Origin: Gallionella sp.
GTDB taxonomy: Bacteria; Pseudomonadota; Gammaproteobacteria; Burkholderiales; Gallionellaceae
Direction of reading: 5' to 3'
Length of the DNA: 40,660 nucleotides
Assembly (NCBI GenBank): GCA_028714895.1
Contig: JAQTLM010000020.1
Coordinates: 1 to 40,660, forward strand
Below the pieces are notes generated by a model. It did no database searches and was not told the DNA's origin. It saw nothing but the letters and a program-made list of their open reading frames with translations. The position numbers were made by a program, and so were the translations under genes. Shown here in pieces: positions 33,027 through 40,660 of this stretch; position 1 is the first letter of the stretch, and each line of letters starts with the position of its first letter.

Positions 33027-33287
33027 ATGGTTCACAATTGCGCCAATTCTACCTCGCCTGATATGCGTTACCCGTTCGATGCCCGTGGCGTCGCCAAACG
33101 CTTTCGCCATGCCGCTATTTTTGGCGCGTTTGACTCCCTGCATCCGGGCGAAACCATGCATTTCTGCAATGACCACGATCCACTGCCGCTGCTTGCGCAA
33201 CTCAAAGACCGCTACGGCGAAGGCATTGATATTAGCTATGTCGCCCGTGAACCAGGTCAGATCATCATCGATTTCACCCGTAAGTAA
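33027..33287 (+). CDS. DUF2249 domain protein
   Basis: An 86-residue cytoplasmic protein with the full DUF2249 pattern: FDARGVAKRFRHAAIFGAFD, LHPGETMHFCNDHDPLPLL and the closing strand GQIIIDFTRK. The start is fixed by AAGGA eight bases upstream. Genes for DUF2249 often sit with hemerythrin, nitrite-reductase and NO-reductase genes, and the same kind of neighbours occur here; the biochemical role is not known to me. Confidence 0.88.
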   Translation: MVHNCANSTSPDMRYPFDARGVAKRFRHAAIFGAFDSLHPGETMHFCNDHDPLPLLAQLKDRYGEGIDISYVAREPGQIIIDFTRK

Positions 33288-33359
33288 TCGCTTCAGATAT
33301 TCCGTTGATGGCGGCAGATATTGCCGCCGTCATCGCGCCGAATTTGCTGCGGTTACCCG

Positions 33360-34499
33360 TTACCTCTGTAACCGTTCAGCTATCCAATCCGCTACTTGTC
33401 CTGCACCTTCCGGAATAACCGGTTTGGGGCGCGGTGCATGGCAGATTTCTTCCAGCACTTCAGCAAAATCTCCCTGTTCCAGCGCATCCCTCGATACCTC
33501 GCGGCACAGGCCGTGTCGTTGCAGCCATTCGATCAAGGCGGGCGACTCCGGCCAGTCGGCGCGGCTGACGTACAGCACTGGCGTGCCGCTGCATGCGGCC
33601 TCGACGAAGCTGCCATAACCCGGCTTGCCGATCAGCATGTCGCAACTGGCGAGCAGGTCACTGAAGCTCATCGGCAGTGATTCGAGTGCGATGGCATCCG
33701 GATGTTCGGCCTGCCAGTTTTGCTGCACCAGCCAGCGCACGCCGTCGATACGCGGCCAGCGTTCGATAGGCAGACGGCTGGTGATGCCGCCCAGGCTGAC
33801 CAGCACCAGCTTCTCTTCTTTCGATAACCTCAGGTAGCGATCAAGCTCATCGCGCCGGTCATTGCCGACAGCGGCGATGGGCGCGACCGGCACGAGATTG
33901 GGCAGGGTATCCATCGCCATGCCGGGAGTGATGCGCAGAAAGGCATCGGCGTTGGCGTAACAGGCATGGATCTGCGCAGCGATTGTTTTATCAACCGTTC
34001 GCCCTGAAACAATATCCGTTCGCCCTGAGCCTGTCGAAAGGTCTATACGAACGGAACCTGAATCATCGCCGCAATAGTGGCGATAGATGTCAAACCAGTT
34101 CAGCGAACACAGCGCGGCATTCGGAATGCCAGCCTGTTGCGCACCCGCCAGCGGCAGGTAGCCGACGTTCGACAACACCATGTTCGCGCCGAGTTCGCGC
34201 AGCAGGCGGGCCTCATTGGCGACGCGCCTATTCCAGTCTGCATGGAAGGCGCGATAGGCTGCGCGGCTCTCCTCGGCGCGAACATCCAGTGCCGAAGACA
34301 TCACCATGCCGATGTCGCCCTCGCTGGGTAGATGGGTGAACGGCGCTCTGATGCGCGAACGCAGATGGGCAAGCGGCACGGCGGAACGCACCGTGAGGCG
34401 CAACTGCGGCATGCGCCCATGCAGCAGATTCAGGATCGGCGCGGTCTGCGCAACATGGCCGAAACCGTGGCCGGAGATGGAAACGACGAGATGGGACAT
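33360..34499 (-). CDS. GT-B fold glycosyltransferase-like protein
   Basis: A 379-residue soluble protein resembling nucleotide-sugar transferases of the MurG/GT28 type and the N-terminal part of L-arabinokinases. The N terminus is VSISGHGFGHVAQTAPIL, the donor-site region is LASCDMLIGKPGYGSFVEAACSGTPVLYV. Acceptor and sugar are unknown. Residues ~149-169 (RIDLSTGSGRTDIVSGRTV) are encoded by a REP element at 33995-34054 and look like an in-frame insertion. It is convergent with the DUF2249 gene. Confidence 0.8.
   Translation of the reverse strand: MSHLVVSISGHGFGHVAQTAPILNLLHGRMPQLRLTVRSAVPLAHLRSRIRAPFTHLPSEGDIGMVMSSALDVRAEESRAAYRAFHADWNRRVANEARLLRELGANMVLSNVGYLPLAGAQQAGIPNAALCSLNWFDIYRHYCGDDSGSVRIDLSTGSGRTDIVSGRTVDKTIAAQIHACYANADAFLRITPGMAMDTLPNLVPVAPIAAVGNDRRDELDRYLRLSKEEKLVLVSLGGITSRLPIERWPRIDGVRWLVQQNWQAEHPDAIALESLPMSFSDLLASCDMLIGKPGYGSFVEAACSGTPVLYVSRADWPESPALIEWLQRHGLCREVSRDALEQGDFAEVLEEICHAPRPKPVIPEGAGQVADWIAERLQR
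33995..34054. repeat. REP element inside the glycosyltransferase gene
   Basis: 34016-34054 has the complete REP form: CCGTTCGCCCTGAGCCTGTC at the left end and CGAACGG at the right end. A partial second copy, CCGTTCGCCCTGAAA, starts at 33995. The reading frame stays open through both. Related half-sites are at 2562-2580 and 35337-35416. Confidence 0.85.
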
Positions 34500-34638
34500 G
34501 GGGTGTCTTATCTATAAATCCTGAAAAACCGGTTGAACCCGAGCTGCGCTTGCTCAGGGCGCAATAATGAACTGGCATGGCACTGAATTTATTGTATTCT
34601 ATATGTGCTGCAAACCTGAATTCACGAGAATGAATATT

Positions 34639-35316
34639 ATGGATAACACAATAAAAACAGTAAAAATTCGCGCATATTCTGATGACGCAAAGGGCAATGC
34701 CCCGCAAGGCAATATGACGGAAGATCAAGATAAATCTCTTGAGCTTGCCAAGAAAAACGCCCAGCTTGAGGGAGAGAAGAAAAAGTCGCTCGAACAATTG
34801 AAAATAATCGAGCAGCTCAGGGAAAGCCTTAAGCAAGAGCAGGCCAAAATGGCCGGGATGGTGAAGAACGCGGCCGGGCCGGATGCCAATCAGCTTGCGG
34901 TGAAAGATGCCCAGCTGGAAGAAGAGAAGAGCCGGTCGCTCGAAAATTTGAAAATGATCGTGCAGCTGCGGGAAAGCCTCAAACAGGAGCAGGCAAAAAC
35001 AGCCGAGATGGTCAAGATGATGGCCGAGCAGGAAGCCAGGATAAAAGAATCGGCCATGTCGGAAACGAATGATCTCGCCAGGAAGAATGCCCAGCTTGAA
35101 GAAGAGAAGAAAAAATCGCTCGAACAAATAAAAATAATCGAGCAGCTCAGGGAAAGCCTCCAGCAGGAGCAGGCAAAAACGGCCGAGATGGTCAAGATGA
35201 TGACCGAGCAGGAAGCCCGCATAAAAGCTTCGGCCGCACTGGAAGCTAAAGCCAAGGAGTTGACCGAGGCGCTCGGCAAGATCGCGGCTATCGCCGCTGC
35301 GGGGAAAACGGCCTAG
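34639..35316 (+). CDS. Coiled-coil repeat protein
   Basis: A 225-residue protein that is almost entirely helical coiled coil. Three repeat units begin with a KNAQLEGEKKKSLEQLKIIE-like phrase and continue RESLKQEQAK, AEMVKMM; the units are spaced 150 and 180 bases apart, at about 34759, 34909 and 35089. Units 2 and 3 share the ending EQEARIK. No signal peptide or membrane segment. The start could be ATG at 34639 or, three codons earlier, 34630; upstream ATGs give an unlikely N terminus. Unknown function, perhaps structural or a scaffold. Recent internal duplication is evident from the DNA similarity. Confidence 0.65.
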   Translation: MDNTIKTVKIRAYSDDAKGNAPQGNMTEDQDKSLELAKKNAQLEGEKKKSLEQLKIIEQLRESLKQEQAKMAGMVKNAAGPDANQLAVKDAQLEEEKSRSLENLKMIVQLRESLKQEQAKTAEMVKMMAEQEARIKESAMSETNDLARKNAQLEEEKKKSLEQIKIIEQLRESLQQEQAKTAEMVKMMTEQEARIKASAALEAKAKELTEALGKIAAIAAAGKTA

Positions 35317-35336
35317 CAACTCCCATTTATTCAGGC

Positions 35337-35416
35337 CCGTTCGCCCTGATAACCAGCGACTTGCCCGCTTGCGGGCTTAGTCGAATGGCTAGTAGTTTCA
35401 CCAGCCTGTCGAAGGG
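35337..35416. repeat. Split REP element with inserted hairpin
   Basis: REP left half CCGTTCGCCCTGA (35337-35349) and right half AGCCTGTCGAAGGG (35403-35416) are separated by about 53 bases that contain a hairpin (CGACT-T-GCCCGC / GCGGGC-TT-AGTCG, 35357-35383). It lies between convergent genes and could also end transcription, though there is no T run. Confidence 0.6.
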
Positions 35417-35445
35417 TTGGTTCAGTTATAGTAGTCAGCGTTTCT

Positions 35446-36357
35446 TCAAATCGCGCAACTCTCCGTCTCGCGCAACTGCTTCAGGTAATCCTCCACCCGC
35501 TCATGCAGCGTCTCCGGCGCGGTGACGATGTCGCGCGCCAGCGAAAACAGCGGATATGAGCGCCAATCGAACACGCGATATTTCTCCACCATCTGCAAGG
35601 TATGCACCCCCTCGCCGGAAATATCCGACCACTCGCCGCGCACCAGTTGCCGTCCCAGCGTATGGTGATGCGAATCCTCGCTGGTGCCTGTCGTCATCAG
35701 GTCGCCCAGTCCGGCGTAGCTGTATGGCGTGTGCGCCTGCCCGCCGAATGATTGCACGATGCCGGACAGCTCCGCGATCGCGGCGACCATCAGATGCCCG
35801 CGCATGTTTTTTCCCAGCTTCAGCTCATCCGCCACGCCGAACAGGATCGCATACACATTCTTCAGGATCACCGACCAGCTCCTGCCGTGCATGTCGCTCG
35901 CCTGCTGGCACACCAGCGTGCTGCCCCGGAACAGGTTGTGCATTACCCCGAAATCCGCCGCGTCGGACAACACCGCATCGGCAAAGCCATAGCGCCCTGC
36001 CCTGATCTCTTCCGAGATCATCGGGCCATACACCACGCCGTAGTGATGTCGCGTTGCAAACACGGATTCAAACACCTGGGCAGCCGTCCGCCCCGATTCA
36101 TCCAGCCCCTTCGCGATGCTCAGGCATACGCTGCCTTCCGCCAAGTAAGGCGCGATGCGGCTCGCGATCTCATGGTGCGGATTCACCGGCAGGCAGAACA
36201 GGACCACCTGCGCCCAAGGTACCTCATCCTCCAGCGTAGAATCACGGCCTTTCACCCCGCCCAGGCTCCAGATGCGCACATCGTGGCGCGCCGCAAGCAG
36301 ATACTCCATGGCATGCCCCATCTCGCCATAGCCCAGGATCAATACTCGTAGTTTCAT
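35446..36357 (-). CDS. GpsA-like NAD(P)-dependent glycerol-3-phosphate dehydrogenase
   Basis: A 303-residue protein. Rossmann motif LILGYGEMGHAMEYL at the N terminus, LSIAKGLDE, VYGPMISEEI and the catalytic-lysine region SVILKNVYAILFGVADEL match the GpsA family, which makes glycerol-3-phosphate for phospholipids. The signature after the lysine departs from canonical GpsA (no AxGxxxG), and the protein is about 30 residues shorter, so it may be a paralogue with another substrate. Start at 36357 with GAGGTG just upstream. Confidence 0.78.
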   Translation of the reverse strand: MKLRVLILGYGEMGHAMEYLLAARHDVRIWSLGGVKGRDSTLEDEVPWAQVVLFCLPVNPHHEIASRIAPYLAEGSVCLSIAKGLDESGRTAAQVFESVFATRHHYGVVYGPMISEEIRAGRYGFADAVLSDAADFGVMHNLFRGSTLVCQQASDMHGRSWSVILKNVYAILFGVADELKLGKNMRGHLMVAAIAELSGIVQSFGGQAHTPYSYAGLGDLMTTGTSEDSHHHTLGRQLVRGEWSDISGEGVHTLQMVEKYRVFDWRSYPLFSLARDIVTAPETLHERVEDYLKQLRETESCAI

Positions 36358-36484
36358 GCCGCACCTCATTCTCGCGCAAAAGTCAGTTTGGATTTTGGCA
36401 TGGTTGCGTGAGGGCAAGGGAAATTACTTCTGCACAGGTGATAGGGTTGCTTGAGCCTATTGCGAATTTACTACTTCACAAATA

Positions 36485-36508
36485 CGCGCAATGCGCATAC
36501 CATGCGCA
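36485..36508 (+). promoter_or_regulatory. Candidate CcdA/CcdB operator
   Basis: Three related hexamers, CGCGCA (36485), TGCGCA (36492) and TGCGCA (36503), the last two exactly 11 bases (one helical turn) apart, just before the ribosome-binding site GGAGG (36512-36516). This suits cooperative binding by a ribbon-helix-helix antitoxin. Confidence 0.5.
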
Positions 36509-36522
36509 CATGGAGGTTTCCC

Positions 36523-36774
36523 ATGAAATCAATGCAAAGCAATCAAGCACGCAAGCGCCCGGTCAACCTGACGCTCAACGAAGAACTGGTCACTCAGGCC
36601 AAAGGAATGACCAACAACCTCTCTGGCGTGGTCGAGCAATTATTGGCCGATTATGTGATGAAACAGAACAACGTCCGGCAAGAAAAAGCGCATCACGCCG
36701 AAGTCGCGGCACAAGCGTGGAATACCTTTAACGAACGCTCCGGTTCGTTTGCCGACGAACACTCCACCCTGTAA
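36523..36774 (+). CDS. ccdA: CcdA-family antitoxin
   Basis: An 83-residue protein of the CcdA type. The N-terminal ribbon-helix-helix is RKRPVNLTLNEELVTQAKGM, followed by NLSGVVEQLLADYV. The disordered C terminus (AQAWNTFNERSGSFADEHSTL) is the part that grips CcdB. The start is fixed by a strong GGAGG six bases upstream. The stop overlaps the ccdB start by one base (TAATG). Confidence 0.93.
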   Translation: MKSMQSNQARKRPVNLTLNEELVTQAKGMTNNLSGVVEQLLADYVMKQNNVRQEKAHHAEVAAQAWNTFNERSGSFADEHSTL

Positions 36775-37103
36775 TGGCACAGTTCGACGTTCACCGGAAT
36801 ATCGGCAAACAGCGGGAAGCCATTCCCTATATCGTCATCGTCCAATCATCCCTGTTCGACAGCTACCGCCGCCGGGTCGTGATTCCCTTGGTGCGCCGTA
36901 GCAATCTTGATAACGCCGCAACGCTGGTTGGCTCGTCGCTCAACCCGGCTTTTATGATCGAAGGAATAGAAGTGGTGCTGCACCCGCTGGAGATCGTATC
37001 CGTCGCCACCGACCAGCTAGGCGAAAAGGTCGCGACGCTTGCGCCAGAAGGCGACCGCATCACTGGCGCGATGGATGAACTGCTGACACGCGCTTGGGCG
37101 TAG
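36774..37103 (+). CDS. ccdB: CcdB-family toxin
   Basis: A 109-residue toxin that poisons DNA gyrase. It begins MAQFDVHRNI, has IPYIVIVQSSLFDSYRRRVV and LNPAFMIEGIEVVLHPLEIV, and ends with GAMDELLTRAWA; in F-plasmid CcdB the last residues include the Trp-Gly-Ile gyrase contact, here W-A. Translationally coupled to ccdA. A chromosomal copy, possibly an addiction or defence module. Length is usual for the family. Confidence 0.93.
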   Translation: MAQFDVHRNIGKQREAIPYIVIVQSSLFDSYRRRVVIPLVRRSNLDNAATLVGSSLNPAFMIEGIEVVLHPLEIVSVATDQLGEKVATLAPEGDRITGAMDELLTRAWA

Positions 37104-37152
37104 TTGAAATCAACTCGAGCCTGGCCCATTTAGCTTTCTCCTAGTGGGGGGA

Positions 37153-37704
37153 TTACCACCCCATGAATTCGATATACTCTGTCCATCTGCGGTTTTCTTC
37201 TTTACGTATTTCATCAAGGATTCTGCGCGCTTCTTTTAGAGTGTCAAAATCTGCAACGTATTTTGCTTCGTTTATAAAATATTTGGGTGGCCAAGGAAGC
37301 GAAGGCGTTATGGTCAAACGCCATTTTTTTGTTTTGACAAAATAATCAATCTCTTTTGGGCAATTTCCTTTTGATGTGTTGTATCCCGAACAACGAGCCA
37401 GAAAACTATCAAGTGTTTGATATCGTTTTATGGCTTTTACTTCTAATTCCAGCAGGTACCCCAGATCATCTGCAATGACAAGAGTTTTAATAATTACGTT
37501 TTCTTTCCCGTATTCTTGAATTGCTTGGCCTAATGAAGTGAGCCATGGCAAGCGGCCATAATTTTCTCCTCTGTAAGGTGGATATTCAGTGATGCCATTT
37601 TTTGCCTTTAAGCAGTGTTCCCTGAATCTTTGTTCAGCAGTCTTTTTTGTAATTCCAATGTACGATTTTCCGTTAGGGAAAATTAGTTGATATAGGCAAG
37701 CCAT
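37153..37704 (-). CDS. GIY-YIG nuclease domain protein
   Basis: A 183-residue protein with an N-terminal GIY-YIG fold: LYQLIFPNGKSYIGITKKT, then AEQRFREH with the catalytic-type arginine. A C-terminal region (TLKEARRILDEIRKEENRRW) is helical and may bind DNA. The DNA is visibly richer in A and T than neighbouring mutS. It starts three bases after the mutS stop, so it is translated from the same message. Either a mobile (homing-like) nuclease lodged behind mutS or a nuclease recruited to the same operon; no intron or intein is present. Confidence 0.8.
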   Translation of the reverse strand: MACLYQLIFPNGKSYIGITKKTAEQRFREHCLKAKNGITEYPPYRGENYGRLPWLTSLGQAIQEYGKENVIIKTLVIADDLGYLLELEVKAIKRYQTLDSFLARCSGYNTSKGNCPKEIDYFVKTKKWRLTITPSLPWPPKYFINEAKYVADFDTLKEARRILDEIRKEENRRWTEYIEFMGW

Positions 37705-37707
37705 GGT

Positions 37708-40305
37708 TTAGAGCAGCTTCTTCAACTGATAAATCTTCTCTAGCGATTCCTTCGGACTCAATTCATCCGGCTGCAATTCGCGCAGTGACTGCAACACCGG
37801 ATGCTCTTCCGGTTCCGGCATCTCCGGTTTTCGGTCGAACAGGTCGCCCTGCGGATTTTGCGCGGCGCTGTTTTGTTCCAGCTTGCGCAGCTGTTTCTTC
37901 GCAGAGCGTATGACGTCGTTTGGCACACCTGCCAAGGCCGCCACTTGCAGGCCGTAGCTCTGGCTGGCCGCACCCTCGTTGACGCTGTGCAGGAAGACGA
38001 TGCTGTGCTGGTGCTCGATGGCGGCGAGGTGGACGTTGGCGAGCTGGGTAAATTCTTCGGCGAGCCGGGTCAGTTCGAAATAGTGCGTGGCGAACAGCGT
38101 GTAACTGTGATTCTTTTCGAGCAGGTGGCGCGCGATGGCGTAGGCCAGCGCGAGGCCGTCGAAGGTGGAGGTGCCGCGCCCGATCTCGTCCACCAGCACC
38201 AGACTTTTCTCCGTTGCGTTGTGCAGGATGTTGGCGGCCTCGGTCATCTCGACCATGAAGGTGGAGCGCCCGCTGGCGAGGTCGTCGGATGCACCGATGC
38301 GCGTGAATATCTGGTCGATCTCGCCGAGTACGGCCTGCTGCGCGGGGACAAAGCTGCCGACATGCGCGAGCAGCGCGATGATCGCGACCTGGCGCATGTA
38401 GGTGGACTTGCCGCCCATGTTCGGGCCGGTGATCAGCAGCATGCGCCGCGCATCAGAGAGCGTGGTGTCGTTCGGCGTGAACCGTTCGACTTGCGCTTCC
38501 ACCACCGGATGGCGGCCTTGCGCGATGCTGATCTGCGCATCGTCGCTGAACTGCGGCGCGCAGAAGTTCAGCGTCGCTGCTCTTTCTGCAAATGTGGCGA
38601 GCACGTCCAGTTCGGCGATCGCGGCGGCGATGCGTTGCAGTTGCGGGATGAACGGGGCTAACTGGTCGAGCAGTTGTTCGTAGAGGAATTTCTCGCGCGC
38701 CAGCGCGCGCTCGTTCGCGGACAGCGCCTTGTCCTCGAAGGTCTTCAGCTCCGGAGTGATGTAGCGCTCGGCGTTCTTCAGCGTCTGGCGGCGGCGGTAA
38801 TCGTCCGGCACGTTGACGCTTTGCGCGTGCGTCACCTCGATGTAGAAACCGTGCACGCGGTTGTATTCCACTTTCAGCGTGGCGATGCCGCTACGCGCGC
38901 GCTCACGCGCTTCCAGCGCGAGCAGGAAATCGCCGCAGTTGGTCTGGATGCCGCGCAGTTCGTCCAGTTCGGTATCGAAACCGTCGGCGATCACGCCGCC
39001 CTCGCGCAGCACGGAGACGGGCTCGGGTTTCAGCGAGTTTTGCAGGATGGAGGCGAGCTGTGCATCGGTTTGTAATGCATCGGCGAGGCTGGCAATCAGC
39101 GAATGGTTTTGTAGGTCGGGTTTCAACCCGACATCGTTATTGTCGTGTCGGGTTGAAACCCGACCTACAAGTGCGGTTTGTAGCTGCGGCAAAGTGAGCA
39201 GCGTGTCGCGCAGGCCGGAGAGGTCGCGCGGACGCGCACTGCGCAACGCGATGCGCGCGGTGATGCGTTCCACGTCGACGCAGGGTTTGAGGTGGTCGTG
39301 GACGGTGCGGTGCAGTCCGCTCAGTTGTTCCACCGCTTCCAACCTTGCGCGCAGCACATTCCGGTCGCGCAGCGGGTGGTGCAGCCAATGATGCAGCAGG
39401 CGGCTGCCCATGTTGGTCGCGCAGGTGTCGAGCAGCGACAGCAGGGTGGGGGCGGGTTCGCCGCGCAGGGTCTGGGTGATCTCCAGGTTGCGCCGTGTCG
39501 CGGCATCCATGCGCACGTAGCGATCCGCGCTGTAGACCTGCACGCTGCGGATGTGGCTGATGGCCTGGCCTTGCGTGAGCTTGGCGTAACCGAGCAGCGC
39601 ACCGGCGGCTTCCAGTCCGACGCTGAAATCATCGCAGCCGAATCCGGCGAGGTCGAGGGTGGCGAACTGCTGGCACAGCGCGCGGCGCGCCGTGTCCAAC
39701 TCGAAATGCCAATCGGGTAGCATCTTGAGAGCCGCATGGTTACTGGCTTGCGGGCGAGCATTTTCGGCGTGCAGGATTTCCGAAGGTTGCAGGCGTTCCA
39801 GTTCGGCGGGCAGGTTTTCGGCGGAAGTCTCGCAGACGAAAAATTGCCCCGAGGCGAGGTTCATCCATGCCAACCCGACCTTGCCGTGGCGCTGGTGCAG
39901 TGCCAGCAGCAGGCAGTCGCGCTTCTCTTCCAGCATGGCGGAATCGGTGACCGTGCCGGGGGTGACGATGCGCACCACCTTGCGTTCCACCGGGCCTTTG
40001 CTGGTGGCGGGGTCGCCGATCTGTTCGCAGATCGCCACCGATTCGCCGAGTTTGACCAGTCGCGCCAGATATTGCTCGGCGGCATGGTAAGGCACACCGG
40101 CCATCTTGATCGGCTGGCCGTTGGACGCGCCGCGCTGCGTCAGCGTGATGTCGAGCAGCTTGGCGGCGCGCGCGGCATCCTCATGGAATAGTTCGTAGAA
40201 ATCCCCCATGCGGTAGAACAGCAACATGTCGGGATGCTGCGCCTTGATGCGCAGATATTGCTGCATCATCGGCGTATGGACTGGCTCTTTGATTTCTTTA
40301 TTCAC
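37708..40305 (-). CDS. mutS: DNA mismatch repair protein MutS
   Basis: An 865-residue MutS. The mismatch-reading motif [11 protein letters not shown] with Phe-x-Glu is near residue 30; the Walker [14 protein letters not shown] and [14 protein letters not shown] form the ATPase; the C terminus [23 protein letters not shown] is typical. Compared with E. coli MutS, the stretch between LPQLQTAL and VLREGG is about 17 residues longer. The surplus coincides with a palindromic repeat at 39109-39170 encoding residues ~379-399 in the core/lever region. The repeat keeps the frame open, so the protein should be made. Recognises and binds mismatches, recruiting MutL. Confidence 0.97.
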   Translation of the reverse strand: MNKEIKEPVHTPMMQQYLRIKAQHPDMLLFYRMGDFYELFHEDAARAAKLLDITLTQRGASNGQPIKMAGVPYHAAEQYLARLVKLGESVAICEQIGDPATSKGPVERKVVRIVTPGTVTDSAMLEEKRDCLLLALHQRHGKVGLAWMNLASGQFFVCETSAENLPAELERLQPSEILHAENARPQASNHAALKMLPDWHFELDTARRALCQQFATLDLAGFGCDDFSVGLEAAGALLGYAKLTQGQAISHIRSVQVYSADRYVRMDAATRRNLEITQTLRGEPAPTLLSLLDTCATNMGSRLLHHWLHHPLRDRNVLRARLEAVEQLSGLHRTVHDHLKPCVDVERITARIALRSARPRDLSGLRDTLLTLPQLQTALVGRVSTRHDNNDVGLKPDLQNHSLIASLADALQTDAQLASILQNSLKPEPVSVLREGGVIADGFDTELDELRGIQTNCGDFLLALEARERARSGIATLKVEYNRVHGFYIEVTHAQSVNVPDDYRRRQTLKNAERYITPELKTFEDKALSANERALAREKFLYEQLLDQLAPFIPQLQRIAAAIAELDVLATFAERAATLNFCAPQFSDDAQISIAQGRHPVVEAQVERFTPNDTTLSDARRMLLITGPNMGGKSTYMRQVAIIALLAHVGSFVPAQQAVLGEIDQIFTRIGASDDLASGRSTFMVEMTEAANILHNATEKSLVLVDEIGRGTSTFDGLALAYAIARHLLEKNHSYTLFATHYFELTRLAEEFTQLANVHLAAIEHQHSIVFLHSVNEGAASQSYGLQVAALAGVPNDVIRSAKKQLRKLEQNSAAQNPQGDLFDRKPEMPEPEEHPVLQSLRELQPDELSPKESLEKIYQLKKLL
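39109..39170. repeat. Palindromic repeat inside mutS, in frame
   Basis: Two perfect 25-base arms (TTGTAGGTCGGGTTTCAACC at the left start; the inverse at 39146-39170) around a 12-base loop. The same family as 191-240. On the mutS strand it reads [21 protein letters not shown] without a stop. Confidence 0.93.
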
Positions 40306-40387
40306 GTGGTCTGATTATCTGACGGCTGTCTAATATTCCTGCCAGTTGTAGTTCTTCCGTTAGTGCATTTGGGCGAGCCCTGAATTT

Positions 40388-40660
40388 TTAGGGGTTCCCT
40401 TTTGATTTTTTGAGGGAGGCAGCGAGGAATTCTGCATGGGCCTCTTTTCTGGCCTTGCCGGCGCGAGAGTATGTCCATGCAACATAGAACGCCAAGCCGA
40501 TGGCAGCGAGGCAGACGCCCAGCCATGCCTCCAGCACATGGCGTACCGCGCCTGCGTCCTGTCCGGTAGGCAAGGAGAGTGCGCCGATGGCGATCGATAC
40601 GAGCACGATCACGCCGCCATGCATTATCTGGACAGGGCGGTCGGGAACATACTTCTGCAT
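40388..40660 (-). CDS. Small membrane protein, running to the window edge
   Basis: 90 residues visible, from a Met codon exactly at the last base of the window, so the true start may lie outside. Two membrane helices (IMHGGVIVLVSIAIGALSL and LEAWLGVCLAAIGLAFYVAW) and a basic tail (SRAGKARKEAHAEF). I do not recognise a family. It lies upstream of mutS on the same strand with about 80 bases between. Confidence 0.6.
   Translation of the reverse strand: MQKYVPDRPVQIMHGGVIVLVSIAIGALSLPTGQDAGAVRHVLEAWLGVCLAAIGLAFYVAWTYSRAGKARKEAHAEFLAASLKKSKGNP

Noticed and set aside
37801..38661. 286-residue plus-strand frame inside mutS
   Set aside because: Shadow of mutS, which is intact on the other strand.
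40302..40526. 74-residue frame overlapping the mutS start
   Set aside because: Overlaps the small membrane protein in another frame; Arg/Gly-rich shadow.

Overview
The window looks like a chromosomal segment of a betaproteobacterium, probably of the Nitrosomonadales and plausibly Gallionellaceae-like (iron or nitrite chemolithotrophs). This rests on gene order (pepA-holC-valS facing lptF-lptG; sigma factor-DUF3619-DUF3106), on the many c-type cytochromes and on an AniA-type copper nitrite reductase. The genus cannot be fixed from the sequence alone. No tRNA, rRNA or CRISPR array was seen.

Layout. (1) 1-2600 is an accessory strip of toxin-antitoxin genes (HicA/HicB, an orphan HicB-like protein, and an HTH-antitoxin/HicA-like pair). 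It is punctuated by extra copies of the 3' end of the neighbouring M48 protease gene (bepA-like, 2600-4036), which gives it the look of serial integrations at a gene 3' end. (2) 4.1-6.0 kb holds a Ser/Thr kinase fused to a cyclic-nucleotide-binding domain, a rhodanese and a TusA-like protein. (3) 6.0-15.0 kb is conserved housekeeping: valS, holC, pepA, lptF, lptG and a sigma-factor operon whose start codon appears non-canonical. (4) 15.3-33.3 kb is a respiratory and stress region: a Sel1 protein, a cytochrome c divergent from nirK, a three-gene electron-transfer operon, an SHP-like cytochrome, a PAS protein, CusBA-like metal efflux, an FmdE-like protein with a hemerythrin, two tandem cytochromes c5 and a DUF2249 protein. 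(5) 33.3-40.7 kb holds a GT-B glycosyltransferase, a coiled-coil repeat protein, a GpsA-like dehydrogenase, a ccdAB pair, a GIY-YIG nuclease directly behind mutS, mutS, and a small membrane protein running to the window edge.

The most unusual system is the operon at 18784-23841. A soluble FAD/NAD(P)-type oxidoreductase carries two cyclic-nucleotide-binding domains and a four-cluster ferredoxin domain. A five-helix b-type-cytochrome-like membrane protein follows. The third product has a cytoplasmic FHA-like domain, one membrane helix and about ten hemes. Together they predict a signal-gated path moving electrons between NAD(P)H or ferredoxin and periplasmic cytochromes, possibly serving nirK next door. 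nirK, the small cytochromes, the SHP-like protein, hemerythrin, FmdE-like and DUF2249 proteins fit nitrite reduction and nitric-oxide handling.

The genome also carries two families of small palindromic repeats. One copy of each lies in frame inside a protein gene (mutS and the glycosyltransferase), which suggests repeat-encoded peptide insertions.
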